The position numbers were made by a program, and so were the translations under genes. Shown here piece after piece: positions 23,418 to 35,373 of a stretch of DNA of 64,000 nt. The stretch covers positions 62,001 to 126,000 of the forward strand of contig JACGZH010000009.1 in the NCBI GenBank assembly GCA_014706385.1, read 5' to 3'. Source of the DNA: Phaffia rhodozyma (taxonomy: Eukaryota; Basidiomycota; Tremellomycetes; Cystofilobasidiales; Mrakiaceae). Position 1 is the first letter of the stretch; each line of letters opens with the position of its first letter. The notes beneath the pieces are model-generated. The model was given only the letters and a program-made list of their open reading frames with translations. It ran no database searches and had not been told where the DNA came from.

Positions 23418-23636
23418 ATTGAGCCTTTTGGAACACTCCTTGAGAGAGTTTAGAAACGAAGAACGACGAGCCCGCTGCCGCTGATGACGATGCTGGTGGT
23501 AGAGGGCAAAATGAAATTGAAGATTGTTCGACTGTCCGGTAGCACCTCATTGAGACCGACGAGCTCGTCGTCGGCATACCTTCACCATTCGAGTTGTATA
23601 CCCTCTTTCTTCGTACAATACTCTTTCCCTAGTCGA

Positions 23637-25300
23637 ATGACAGGTGGTTCTGGCTCGGCAAGTGGCATCAGGGTGTGCTCAATATGGGTTTATCCAATAA
23701 AGGTAAGTGTGTTTTCCGTATGTTGCATCAGATCTCGGATAAATGGATTTCAAAATACTTATGAATCCGTCTTCTTGAAGAGCTGCCGAGGGATCTCTAT
23801 GGAATCGTCAACATACACTCTCGAGGGACTCAGTGTAAGATTCTATATATGTTTGTTCTTATTCATTACCATAGCTAACCGAATTGTGATACGTTAACTA
23901 GTATGATAGACAATGGATGATAGTCGACTTTAAAACGATGAAGGCCTGTACTGCCAGAAACTTCCCCGCCGTCCGTCATGAACTTTATCATACCAGATCA
24001 CTGAGAGGCAGATGGTTGACTATAACCTGATTCAAATACTCAGATGGTCCTCATCACGTGTAGAATTGAACAGGATCGACTGGTTGTCGACGTCCCATTC
24101 GAGTCTGGCCACGAAACTTTCGACCTACCCCTCGAGCCTACTGAGGATGATCTTTGGGACTGGGAAACGTAGGACCTATTCAAGCTTTGCGTGGAGAAGG
24201 AGGCACGATGAGGAGGTAGCTAATAACTTTTTACTTGTGTTACGGCTTCTGTTTGGTTGCGCACATCGTCACGATCAATCATGGGTCAGGTCATCAGATT
24301 TCAAGATCTGAACTTGTGGTCGTTGACACTCACAGGGGTATCACCTCCTCCAGATGATCCCTCAAACGAGATTCTTTCCAAATTCTTTGGAAGACCTGTC
24401 AGAATATGTCAGAAATCAGGGGACGTCAGAGGTCCAGGGAAAAAAGCACCTAGCTCGGGATTAGGCTATTCGAAGAGTACCACGGTGAATCCTAACGTTC
24501 TGATGATCATGCCTCGATATGAATTCGTTTTTGTTGCTCCCGCTCTGACAGCTGGACTTACTTGGCTTTCCACCACAAGGCGTTCGCAGATACATACCCA
24601 CTCCACATGATCTCTCTCCAAAGTCTTCGTTCGATCGCTCGATCAATCACTGATCTCACTCCTAGCATACCCGGCTCAACTGAGAATGAATTCGACTTTT
24701 CGATAAACAATGCCATTCAGCGGCTGCGGCCAAACATTGTCGTTGATCTCGACGACGGATCCGAGCCCGATGACATCCAAGGCGCATTCGAGGAGGATAA
24801 ATGGGGACGATTAGAATTGATCCATTTGACAGGGGAATCAGGAGGAGATGATATCTTGGTGGTGGGAGAGTGTGTGAGATGTACTGTATGTCATTCATCT
24901 ATCGCTTTCTTTCTCTGTTAATGCTTGCCTTCCGTTTATTAGACATAATCTTACTTGTCGAGTATATATATATATTGCTCAGCTCCCAAACGTCGACCCT
25001 GATACTGGAGTCAGGCATCCGACGCTACCCCACAAAGTCATATCATCTGAACGACCCAAAAAGGTGGACGAGGTCTGTTGTTTCTCAAAGTCTCTTCTTC
25101 GTTCTCCAAATCAGTTCAGACGCGTAACTGACACAAAGATGCACTCCACAATTGATCAGTTCGTAGGCGTACTGTGCCCCTTATTGGGAGTCTACGCGAT
25201 TCCAATTGCCCGGAACGAAACTAATGGACTAGATCCGGAAGGCGTGTGGCGAGTAGGAGATCGAGTGAAAGTAAAGAATATAGTGGACCGGTCCATCTAA
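23637..25300 (+). CDS. MOSC-domain protein (mARC / molybdenum cofactor sulfurase-like)
   Basis: The N-terminal MOSC_N beta-barrel signature is clear across the first three exons: VCSIWVYPIK, then SCRGISMESSTYTLEGLS, then YDRQWMIVDFKTMKACTARN. The MOSC core follows with FADTYPLHMISLQSLRSI, INNAIQRLRPNIVVDLDD, HLTGESGGDDILVVGECVRC and the conserved cysteine in that last motif. It ends with GVYAIP, VWRVGDRVKVK and TAA. MOSC proteins bind the molybdenum cofactor; relatives include mitochondrial amidoxime-reducing component and sulfurase C-terminal domains. The cysteine in GECVRC is the expected Mo ligand of that branch. The start at 23637 (MTGGSGSASG) is the nearest in-frame ATG before the first motif, and no clear targeting sequence is seen. 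The exact substrate cannot be inferred. Confidence 0.88.
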
Positions 25301-25835
25301 GTCACTTAAGATTTGGCCCAGCTGGCAGGCAAGACAATCAAGACAAAATGGCAAACACCCACAGCGCGTTGCGCTCTACGACCGTGCAGCATCATATTTT
25401 ATGGCTGATGGATTCCATGCATACAAGGTCTCACTGTTTCTTATCTAAGATTGATACGAAAGAGTGATAAGATAGATGTATGATTTGAAACTGAGAGGAC
25501 GATGACAATATCAAAAGAGGATCCCGAAAAACAGAGTCTAAAGGATTACCTGCCGACATTTCGTTCCATCAGTACACCAACCATCTATCGGCCCGTTCCG
25601 TCTCTTCTCTCACTCCTCGACCCACTCAGATACACAAGTGTATCCACGAAAATACAGCCCAGCCAGTGAGATACAGCCTGGCTGGACCAACAGGCTTCAG
25701 CTATATCGATATCTCTGAACTTGTTTCATTTCGTCGACACCCCTCTTGACAGTACATCATCTCTCTACCTCCGATCCGTCCATCAGTCCAACTCAGGCTA
25801 GCAAACGCAACGAACGATACTCGACACGTTTAAAG
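25301..25835. promoter_or_regulatory. Intergenic region between MOSC gene and SAC1
   Basis: This 535-bp stretch holds the MOSC 3' end and the SAC1 promoter. It contains an 8-bp perfect inverted repeat, CCAGCCAG at 25659-25666 and CTGGCTGG at 25678-25685, with an 11-nt spacer. No gene is visible. Confidence 0.5.
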
Positions 25836-28800
25836 ATGGATTTGAAATCAACAACGAGATCGATCCACCAATCTCTCAATCTGTATATCAGTAATGATGC
25901 TTATGTACGTTTCTTCTGTTGTTGTTCGGGTCATCCGACTTGCCAACGCAAAGGACGCGTTGGGTTTTTGGGCTCATGCTGTTTCGAATGTTTCACCAAT
26001 CTTTCTTACCAATGTTGATTATCACCGTCTTTTGCAACCTGCAATCTAAACATGACGCGATGTAATGATATAGGTCTTTCAATCAGCTCTTAGGGGAGAC
26101 CTCAATGATAAGATGGCCGGATTAGATACACTTGTGATCGATCGGATGACGGGCAGCATCGTGTTGAATCGTAAGAATGACTTCCATCTATGTTCGGCAT
26201 CGAAGCAGTTTGCTCACATTCTCACGGCTCTTCCAAACGACCTTGGATCTTCTCTTGCTTAAATTCAAACAGCTACGACCAAAACAGCACCGGTTGCCAC
26301 TGAACAAATCCTTACAGTTCATGGCATTCTGGGCATCATCTCCCTCGCCATGAGTAGGTCTTGAGAACTTCCAAGCGTAATCTAAGAAACCTTATGACTA
26401 TCTCTGCATGCATAATGACCAAACTACTTGTATAAACTTTAACAGCGGACTATCTCATTGTTATCACTCAAAAAACCCATTCGTGTAAATTCCTCGACCA
26501 TGATATCTATCAAGTCTCCTCGCATCTGCTCCTTCCGCTTTCCCCGCTCGACCCGGCCCGGCTGTATTCTCCGTACGAGGCGCAGCTTCAGGATCTCGTT
26601 CAGCAAGGCTTAGACTCCGCTCGATTGTTTTTCTCATATACATTTGACCTGACAAATACCCTCGAACGCCAGTGGAGACAGGTGAGGGCCGCGGGAGGAG
26701 AAGACAGGCTGGAAGGACTTCAGGAGCGGGCAGATGACCGGTTCTTTTGGAACTTGGAGTTGATGCGGAAATTCCTAGACGTCGGCAGAGTGTCGAGCTC
26801 GGGAAGAGCAGTTTCTGTTGATCCTGCGGTTCGTCTCTTTTGCCTGTTTAGTTTGTGGTTGGGGTGTTGCTAATGTTTTATCGATCTTTTTGACCTCAGA
26901 TGAGTCAATTCATCCTACCTGTGATGTATGGCAGTAAGTCATACAACCCGTTTATTGACACCAAGTCTCATCGCCGACGTTCTCAGCGAATCTGATCAGT
27001 TCACCGTGTTTCGTTCTGCTACGTCGGGTCGTCTCAGACTTTGAGCTCCGTCAAACTGAAATCGGCAGCCAACCTATCTTACTCGCGCTCATCTCGCGTC
27101 GATCTCGTCATCGATCCGGCACCCGGTTCTTCACTAGAGGAATTGATCATGATGGCAACACAGCCAACTACGTAGAGACCGAGCAGATCGTTCTGTTCGA
27201 CAAACCATCGTCATCGTTTAGCACGCCAAACGGACAAATTTCTGATGACAAACACTCAAGCTCTCCAGGTTTACCTGACGTGATACACGGGAGGGAACGA
27301 TTTAGTTTTGTTCAGGTCAGAGGTTCCGCCCCGATCTTTTGGGCGCAGGTAAACAATCTTAGGTACACACCCGATCTGCAAGTGATGGCTCTTCCTGAAA
27401 CTGTGCGCATTTCTCTTGCCTGGCCACTCGAATATCTCTGTTGTCCATAAGACACTGATACTGACACTCATCTGATTGTTTTAGGCGGCTGCTCTTCAAT
27501 CCCATCTTTCCGAGCAAATCGTGATCTACGGAGATGTTCATCTAGTCAATCTTGTCAACCAGGTCAAATACGAACGGCCTATCAAAGAGGCACTTGAGAA
27601 CGCCATGCTCGTTGTCAACGAACCTCGAGCAAAGTATATGTACTTTGACTTCCACAAAGAGTGCAAAGGAATGAAGTTTGAGAATGTGCAGAGCTTGATC
27701 GATCGATTGAGAGAAGATCTAGACAAAGAAGGGTGTGTTTCTTTAGTTTTGCTTCAATTGCCGTTGCTAAACTCATTCTGTTACTAAAGAAAATGTCTCT
27801 TCCCACATGGCAGTTATTTCCATTATTCTAGTCCGTCAGAATCAGCCGCATATTCTTATCCACCCAAGAAGTTTCAGATCTCGGTGATACGCACAAACTG
27901 TATGTTCTTCTCTCATTTTGTTCCCGAGCAGATCAGTTTCCCTGAATATCAACGTTTACGGTCTCTTCCATTCATTTGCGGGTCTTTGCAATATAGGCAT
28001 GGATTCTCTAGGTACGACGACGCTATTTCGCAGAGCTATAACGCTCTCAAGTTAAAAGCCCATTGTCGCTTTACTTATCTCATATTTATTATCATTCCAT
28101 CCCAATTCACATCAACGCCTCAAGATCGAACCAACGTTGTGCAATCTGCGTTAGCGAGAGATGTCCTAGACCGTCAGCTACGAAGTTCGAGGGTCTTGAC
28201 CGAGATAGATTCTGTCGAACATCACCCCGAATTCATGCATGTTTTCCGAAACAGTGGGTCTTTTCTCTTTCGACAGCTAGCTTTGCTATCATCCAAAGTT
28301 TGGTAGACTCATTTTCTGTTTTGGATGACATCCTCATGATGGACAATGAACTTTCTAGTTTGGGCGGACCATGCGGACGTTGTCTCGATCGCGTATTCTG
28401 GTACAGGTGCACTAAAAACGGACTTTACAAGGACAGGCAAGCGATCCTCTAAGGGTGCTGCTATGGACGGTTGGAATTCAGTAGTTCGATACGTGAAGAA
28501 TAATTATTTGGACGGATCGAGACAGGTTAGTTTAGCCGTCTATTTTCTCCGTATGTCAACTCAACGTTATCCACTTCAGACGGCTGATCTCGACATATCT
28601 TGATGCTCTAAATGATGACAGGATGCACTAGACTTGTTGACAGGAGCTTGGTCGGTACGAAGGGGGTCCACATCACCTTTTGTTGATACTCGACCGATCT
28701 TGATGCGCATTGTGGGTATTGCTCATCTTCAGTTTTATGGTATACCCAACTGAACAATTCCCTATTGGTAATGTCAATTTATCAGATGCCAACTGTGCTA

Positions 28801-29465
28801 TCAACAGCGTTAGGCTGTGTGTGTCTAATTGAGTTTTACGCGTGGTGGTGGTGTGCGTCCTTTCCTTCCAGAATATTCAATTTTTCTTTTTTACAGCCCA
28901 GATCTCTGAATCGTGACCTAACTTTTCATGTTTCTTCGTATCTCTGTCTTAAACTAAAAAAATCAACACAGTAATTCCGATAAGCTGGACATTTTTCTGG
29001 GCTGCCTCTATCGTCACCGTGCTCTCTTTTCTTTACATCTGGGCCAATGGAATCTAGTAAGAGACTTCCTCTTCCCCATCGATTCCTGGCTATTCTATTG
29101 TACGAGCGTAGCTCATCACCAATTCTTCCTTTTTGCCCCTTGGACCCCCCAAAAAAAAAAGTTATGTCGATTGGCCTCGGCTGAATCCGCCAATTGAGAT
29201 CCTTAACTATGACGGACCAGGCTACCGATCCACACCTCGAGGTCGAGGCGCAGGTTCAACATCTGCCGTCGTGTCTCGATTCATCAGGGCTATATCGATC
29301 CATCGGGTCATTCCTTTCCTGGGACGAAGTAGAGGCGCGGCAAGAGGCCGGATGTTGAGCGGAGGAGGTGGAGTCGGAGAGTCACATGCCAGAGTCGGAT
29401 CGATAGGTGGTATAATCGAGGAGGCTCCACTCAGAAGGAAGGGCAGAGAAGGCCGGTTGGATTGA
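25836..29465 (+). CDS. SAC1: Phosphoinositide phosphatase SAC1
   Basis: A multi-exon gene starting [18 protein letters not shown]. The Sac domain runs through [49 protein letters not shown], and [19 protein letters not shown]. It continues through [39 protein letters not shown], and the diagnostic [20 protein letters not shown]. The catalytic P-loop is assembled from three exons and reads [20 protein letters not shown], with the CX5R cysteine and arginine intact. Two hydrophobic segments near the C-terminus (the second is [20 protein letters not shown]) anchor it in ER/Golgi membrane. Sac1 dephosphorylates PI4P and links lipid turnover to secretion and wall synthesis. A long Arg/Gly-rich tail ([19 protein letters not shown]) follows the anchor. 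The last stop is TGA at 29463-29465. Confidence 0.94.
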
Positions 29466-29739
29466 CAGATATCCAGATGAAATGCTTCTCAGCATGATGG
29501 GTGATGTCCAAGTTTGGGCGAGCGACTGAAAAGCATAAACTAATGCATGAGCCATGAAAGTTGTCGAGTGTATGGTACATATAGACGGGGCCTAACTCAA
29601 GGGTAGATACAAAGGGTATAGACGATATATCACAGACAAAGAAGAGAAATACGTATGCACAGAGATGGCTTCAATTAAAAAGAAGAAGAAAGATAAAAGT
29701 CCTGAATAATTTGATAGTCCATGTATGCTACGATTAACC

Positions 29740-31542
29740 TCAATTTCCTACTCGCCATAGGTTCTTCGCGTTTTGGTCCTCCTCGAAACTATCATTCTGC
29801 GCATCCCAAACTAGCTCATAACCATCTGTCACACTCTCATCCCCAACTACTGATGCCCTCGTCCGCTGCTGTTCTGTCATCCTCAACCGGATCCAAATGG
29901 CCATCCCGAAGAGGGTGATAATCATGCCAAGTGCAAAGATGAATCCCCCTCGGTTGGCCAGCCACCTCTTGAACGCTTTCCATTTGCCCATGTTCTTCCA
30001 GCTTCCTCTGAAGAGATGGAGGACACTGGATTGAGGGCTCGAAGGTCGAGACCATCGGAGGTCGGAATCTGCGTTGGGAGAAAAGCCGGCAAGGGGAAGA
30101 ATGAGGATCTCTCCAATACGAAGAGGCTCGGTCAGAGATTTGAGTGATGGCCAGGTGACATCATATTGAGTTTCAAGGTATCTAGATATAGAAAAAGAAG
30201 ACAAATAGGACAACGAACAGACATCAATCATTAGAGTTACCTATGTAAGCAGTACAGTTGTAGAAATTATGAAATACGAACGCAAGGACAGCATCGGTGA
30301 ACATGGCAGGTCCTGTCCATTCCAGAGTGCTAACCATATTTGTCCAAAGCTTTTTATTCAACTCGTAAGCTTTCCGGAGGGATGCTTCGTCGCCCAGGCC
30401 TTCCAACAATTTGACTTCCTCATCACGAGATTTTTCCCATGCTTCCATTTTCCTAGCGGTGGATGACACTCTTCGAGCGGCATCAAGGTAAATGGGATGA
30501 TGTGGGGTGGATGATAGGGTCCATTGGCTATGACCATAGTGATTGTCATGAGCATCTTCTCATCGGACGGGAATGGTGGTATGATATAAAGAAATGCTAG
30601 ATCACGTACGCGATCTGAAGTGGCCGAGGCCATTTCTTGATCCAACCACAGCCAGGTTTCCAGACGTCTACCTCTATACCTAGGATCAAACTAGGTTCAG
30701 AATCTGGACTATAGTCGAAGGAGGACAGCGAGCCATTGGTGTATAATCGAGGGTGTAGTTTTCCCCACTGTTCTATGGGACGAAGGGCTACCGTATCGGC
30801 TGTTGGAGTTCACAATCGTTCAGTACATCATCAGCGCAGGGCATTGAACAAGAAGGAATTCAACTGACTATCAGAGTACACCCCACCATGCACGAGCATC
30901 AGTAGATATCTTAGAAAATCCGCTTTGAGAACTCCGGCCTTCATCACCTTCCAAGCGTGTGCAATCTCGGTTCCATCGAACCACACCTTCACCCAGGTTT
31001 CTGCTGCTGCATCGTCCAGAAACCTGTACTCCCACTTTTGATTTTTGAGTGTCCATGACCGGGTTGCCTCGGTACCTTTAGATTCCTTGTCGGTCTGAAA
31101 GATGAGTCGATTGTCGACCATCGATGGGAAAGACAGGGACGAATTGGGGTGTGAAGAGTAGGTGTCGACCGAATGGAGAAGCGATGTCTTCAGAGGAGAC
31201 GAACTAGGGAACACGTTTGTAAAGTTTCGAAGAGACCCATAATACAGCGATGGCTCGGTTAAACCCAGGTGGTATACATCATCGGCCTGAGGAAGAGGAA
31301 AAGAGCATGCCATCAAGCCTCTGAGGGTGCATTAGAATACAATTCGTTTCCACCACAGATTCTACAACTAGACGGAAGGTAGAACTCACAAGTAGTCCCC
31401 ACTGAGTCGTCCCTGGAGCCGTACATGGTTTGCTCGACAGAGATCCCACGGAGAGTGCTTCCAAGGCCAAGAACCCGAATGTAAGGAGCACGATGAGAAG
31501 CCCAGCTCGACGGATCGTCAGATGTTCCAACAGAATCCTCAT
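29740..31542 (-). CDS. Och1-type glycosyltransferase (DXD sugar-binding domain)
   Basis: The N-terminus MRILLEHLTIRRAGLLIVLLT is a short cytosolic tail followed by a signal anchor, the type II topology of Golgi mannosyltransferases. The family motifs follow: NRLIFQTDKE, WEYRFLDDAAAETWV, VLKADFLRYLLMLVHGGVYSD, then SDTVALRPIEQW across an intron, completing the DXD metal/sugar-nucleotide site. Further motifs include GIEVDVWKPGCGW, WTLSSTPHHPIYLDAA and WTGPAMFTDAVLAF. This matches the Gly_transf_sug family containing initiation-specific alpha-1,6-mannosyltransferase Och1. A second hydrophobic helix near the C-terminus (GGFIFALGMIITLFGMAIWI) plus a 40-residue acidic tail is unusual for Och1 itself and more like related mannosyl- or inositolphosphoceramide-type transferases. 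Sugar donor and acceptor are not determined by the sequence. Confidence 0.87.
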
Positions 31543-31897
31543 TTACTATTCAGACAAACCAAGCTGACGAGAACAATCGAAGGGCCAAGCTAAAAGAAGC
31601 GCAATTGTATCTGGAGGGGTGATGATGTTGATGCGAGATGTTGGATGTATGCTGTGTTCCTTGGATGTATGCGCAAGGTGACAAGAAAGCCATTGAACCC
31701 GGCGAGAAGGCGATCCAAAGTAAACAAAAATAGAAAATACCATTAGAGAAAAAATAAGAATTTCCTAATTAGATTGTAGTCCAAATATGCGACGACGCCC
31801 GTCGGGCTTCTTGTTCTTTCTTCATCATCATCATCAGCAGCATCATCATCTTCACCATCCAGCATACATTTCGACGGACGGATAGAATCGTTGAACC
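31543..31897. promoter_or_regulatory. Divergent promoter between the glycosyltransferase and NSE1
   Basis: This 355-bp stretch serves two divergent genes. It contains a CAT-trinucleotide stretch near 31825-31850 and no visible gene. Confidence 0.45.
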
Positions 31898-33737
31898 ATG
31901 GCTCACGGTCATACTCACAAGTTGTTTCTTCAGTCCGTCTTCTCCCAGCCATCGGTGCCTCTAAAGAAGGCAGTATCCCTTTACGAACGATGTGCCCAGG
32001 CCGCATACAGTCAGTCTGAAGCCGGACTCGCCCGTTTGTATTTACTAGCTATTCTCAAGGCTCATCGCTCGCTGATTTTTCATCATCTCACTTGTTTTTA
32101 AACTTCGGACTCGTTCGGTGTTCAAGAAAATGACAAGGACAGAAACGATCCGCCGCCTGATAGAGCAGATGACGGGTGGCCGGCCTTCAAGGGTCAGATC
32201 AACGATCTGCTGGAGCCATTGAGGTTCCTTCTCGATGAACAAGTGCACCAAGCGACTGGTGAAAAGTGGGTCTTCTTGGTCAGTCTTCGTGTGTTATTTC
32301 GATTATCATTATTATTAACAACATAGGCATCGAGCTTACGTGTATGTTTATGTGCTCTCCGATGGCCCGTTTGCAGCTCAATATAGAGGCCGATCCATTG
32401 GCCCAGATAGCGACAAATTACACTCCCGGCGAGATTGTCTATCTAAAATTAATTGTGAGCAGCCTCCGGTCTAGACTACGATTAAAAAGCTCTGTCTCAC
32501 TTTCCCACTACTTTCAACACAGATTGAAGCTATCATCGAAGCCCCTAGCTATTCATTCTCAATCTCGCCCTTGGCCGCCTCTCGGCTACTTTCCGAACTC
32601 AAGACGACCATCAGTAAGTCGGCCGGCGAGAAACTTCTTGATAGGTTCTGTGGAAGCACACCCGGCGGAGGTTGGTTACAGTTGGTCAAGTGAGTTTCTT
32701 TGCGCTTTCATCTGAAAACAACGAGTTTCTGTCATTCATCTCGTTTGTAACTAAACCCTTATCATACGCGAGACACCAGTAACCGATATTCATTGACTTT
32801 ACGAGCCGTGACTGAGCTGGACCATTACCTACGGGACACATACTCTATGGACGATGGAGAAAACGAGGATAGCGCGCTTGTCATCTTGGACTGCAAGCTT
32901 TGTCGAAAACTCGTCACAAAGGTTTGTAGCTTGTGTAGCCTCATACATACCTCTTGGCAGAGCATCCGTCGTCGTCGTGGTGATTGAATTAACACAGTTC
33001 TTTGGGGTTGCATTGATAATTGTTCAGGGAAAAATCTGTCCATCCTGCTCTCCGACCTCGCATAGTCTATCCGCGCTTCACAATCATTGCGTCCGACGGG
33101 TGATCTCCAAAACCAACCCAAAATGTCCTAATTCGGAATGTCAGATCGTCTGGAAAGACGGTATGGAATGGCTTGAGGTAGGAGACGAAGTTGTGGTGCC
33201 CGAGAGTTCATCTGCCGGGAAACGCAGAGCCAGGCCTAGCCAGAGTCAAGGCCAAAGTCAACTTTTCACCCCGAGGGACGCTCAATCGCGTAACCAGACG
33301 GCAACACAAACTCAAGGCGGCAAGAGGAGATCGAGAGATGAAGATGAAGATGAAGAGGAGGAGGAGGAAGAGGAGGAGGAGGGTTCTGAAGAAGAGGACG
33401 ACACTCCTCGTAAGTCGGTTTTCCCTAGCTTCTTTCTCTCTACCATGTTCGACTCTTGTTCCGTTCTGACTGACTCCTCGTTATTTTTTAAGCTACATCT
33501 AAGCGACAAAAGCAGTTTCTTGACGATGCCGCTAGTTCGACAACTGAAGAGATAAAGACAAAGAACGGAAGACCCAGGGCAGGAAGGTCAGTCTCTCAAG
33601 AATGTCGTCTCTCCGTATGACTTTACTGACGTAGTGTCACTCTTCTCTTCCTTCCTGTTTACTTCATCAACAGAGGTGTAGTGTACTCTGAGGATGAGGA
33701 TGGGGACGATGACGACGACGACGACGAAGAGGATTGA
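31898..33737 (+). CDS. NSE1: SMC5/6 complex subunit Nse1 (RING-like E3)
   Basis: The protein starts MAHGHTHKLFLQSVFSQ. A winged-helix region follows (DLLEPLRFLLDEQVHQATGE, INIEADPLAQIATNYTPGEI, YSFSISPLAASRLLSELKTT). The next exons read NNRYSLTLRAVTELDHYLRD and then the Nse1 RING-like zinc finger: LDCKLCRKLVTKGKICPSC, HNHCVRRV, KCPNSECQIVWKD. The eight ligands follow the C4HC3 order of the family. Nse1 pairs with Nse3 and Nse4 in the SMC5/6 complex and acts in homologous recombination and replication-fork repair. The C-terminal tail beyond the zinc finger is long and strongly acidic (runs of Glu, then Asp), with basic stretches such as GKRRARPSQS and GGKRRSRDED, which could be nuclear signals. 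TGA at 33735-33737. Confidence 0.9.
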
Positions 33738-34251
33738 ATCCTTTCGTACTGACTCAATCTGCAAAACATATCGTTCAAATTTCTGTGATATCAACACATG
33801 TACAAGACACTTTCTGATACCCCAGCAATATACCATGTATTTACTCGAAGCAATCGTCACGATACATCCCGCGTTATCAGTAGATTTGCCTTCTTTCGAC
33901 GGCATACGTAAAGACAATCAAGTGCCATCAACGGCAATAATATACATAATCCCAGATATCTATAAAGCAAGATAGATCTTGAAGAAGAGGTCGTGCGCAA
34001 TGAACACCCATGCTGGGTTCGTCCGAGTTTGGCCAAACAAGCCTTATGCAAGTGTAACATAGGACAAGGCTGACTGATGAAGAGAGAGCGTAAGCAAACT
34101 CTATGATGAGTGTTGTTGATGATGCATTCGTGCCAACAGCCAAGTCTCCATCTTCTTTCTCTCGCTCTCTCTACCTCATGTTCGCCATTCCTAGAAGAGA
34201 GATATACGAAGTCGTATGTGCTACCAGCTCTTAGATAATCGTTCTTGATAC
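33738..34251. other. Intergenic region downstream of NSE1
   Basis: These 514 bp hold the NSE1 3' end and the promoter of the next gene. A 199-codon open frame crosses the region on the minus strand but lacks recognisable domains or codon bias, and I do not support it as a gene. Confidence 0.5.
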
Positions 34252-35012
34252 ATGACAGCGACTGAGCTCCTTTCAAGTGGCCTTCCCACCCACGGTGATG
34301 CCGACCAGAACAGACAGCTTCAAGTCCTTTGGTCCTCTCACCGACATCGGTTGCTCCCACTCCGTTTGGATCACGGACGACCGTGTTCTTCAGGGATTTT
34401 GACGGGCAAGGCAAGCAGTTCAGCCTGATTGGGACATCTCTCGCCAAAGTCGTCATCGGTAAGTTTTGCCTCTGCAGTTCATCCTTTCGTGATCATGCGA
34501 GCTTATCCCTTCGACATCGATGCTGATCGATCAAAAGAATATCGGGATCTCCTAAACCAGACAACAGTTCAAACTTTACTCTTGATATCCATACCCCTTT
34601 ACTGTCGTCCACTCTGGAAGTCTTCTCTTCTTCCTCCATTCATGTACGATTGCTCTCGCCTACCATAGCATCCACCGTTCAGCTGGACCCTCCGCTTCAA
34701 CACTTCCGCCTGGACGTTCCGACTGCAAATCCTTCTCCCAAGATCATTGTCTCTTCTGTCCTACCCCCTTCGAAAGCAAGGACGATTCTTCAAGAAGACG
34801 CCTTCATGGGCTCTCAACTCTCCGCTTTAGTCGCGGGCAGCTCTGAGGATCAGGAGACGATCGACTGTCAGTTGAAGAATGGAGAGACAAACAGACTCGG
34901 TGAACAGTTGGTTTATGAGTTGATTCAAGATGGCAACTCATGGAGCTGGAGTAGGAAAGAACTGAAGAGAGAGGAAGGAGGAGGCGAAGGGACTGGATAT
35001 CCAATGCTATAA
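34252..35012 (+). CDS. Unrecognised 162-residue protein
   Basis: A three-exon model (34252-34331, 34394-34458, 34669-35012) sums to 489 nt. It begins MTATELLSSGLPTHGDADQN and continues FDGQGKQFSLIGTSLAKVVI, then LQHFRLDVPTANPSPKIIVS, then EQLVYELIQDGNSWSWSRKE, and ends GTGYPML. The alternating hydrophobic strands and helices suggest a small globular cytosolic or nuclear protein with no signal peptide or membrane helix. I do not recognise the family. The first junction is uncertain: skipping the first intron keeps another frame open (PFGSRTTVFFRDFDGQ), and an alternative start lies at about 34292. The last exon is the secure part. Confidence 0.55.
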
Positions 35013-35373
35013 AATCATAAGTAGAGATCGACCCGATGTGCAGACTCTGGGGTTCAAGCTGGTTTATCAACATGAATAACTACTCAAGGACTGGATATAT
35101 GATTGATGTGTTCCTACATAGAGTAAAACATAGAGTGAAAGGCTGAGAAGAATGTGATAGAGAGAGAGAGACAGAAGAGAAAGACGAGAGAAGAAGTGAA
35201 GCAAGGCAAGGCAAGCGCGCCAGTATGTCTGAGAGAAGTTGGTAGCTATCATCAACATCATCTCATTCCCAAACGACCATCAGCCATATCGTTCTCACTC
35301 TCATACCAGCACTCATACACATAGACACACGCTCCCTCCAGTCCAGTCTTCGGCCTCTACCACCCATTCCAGC
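35013..35373. promoter_or_regulatory. Intergenic region upstream of the C2H2 zinc-finger gene
   Basis: The 361-bp stretch is purine-rich at 35150-35200 and CA-rich just before the start codon (35305-35340). It holds the previous 3' end and the promoter of the next gene. Confidence 0.45.

Noticed and set aside
30269..30466. Plus-strand frame opposite the glycosyltransferase
   Set aside because: It is an antisense shadow of the WTGPAMFTDA-coding exon with no independent support.
33857..34456. 199-codon open frame on the minus strand
   Set aside because: It overlaps the NSE1 3' flank and the 5' exons of the 162-residue gene, has no recognisable motif and no splice support.
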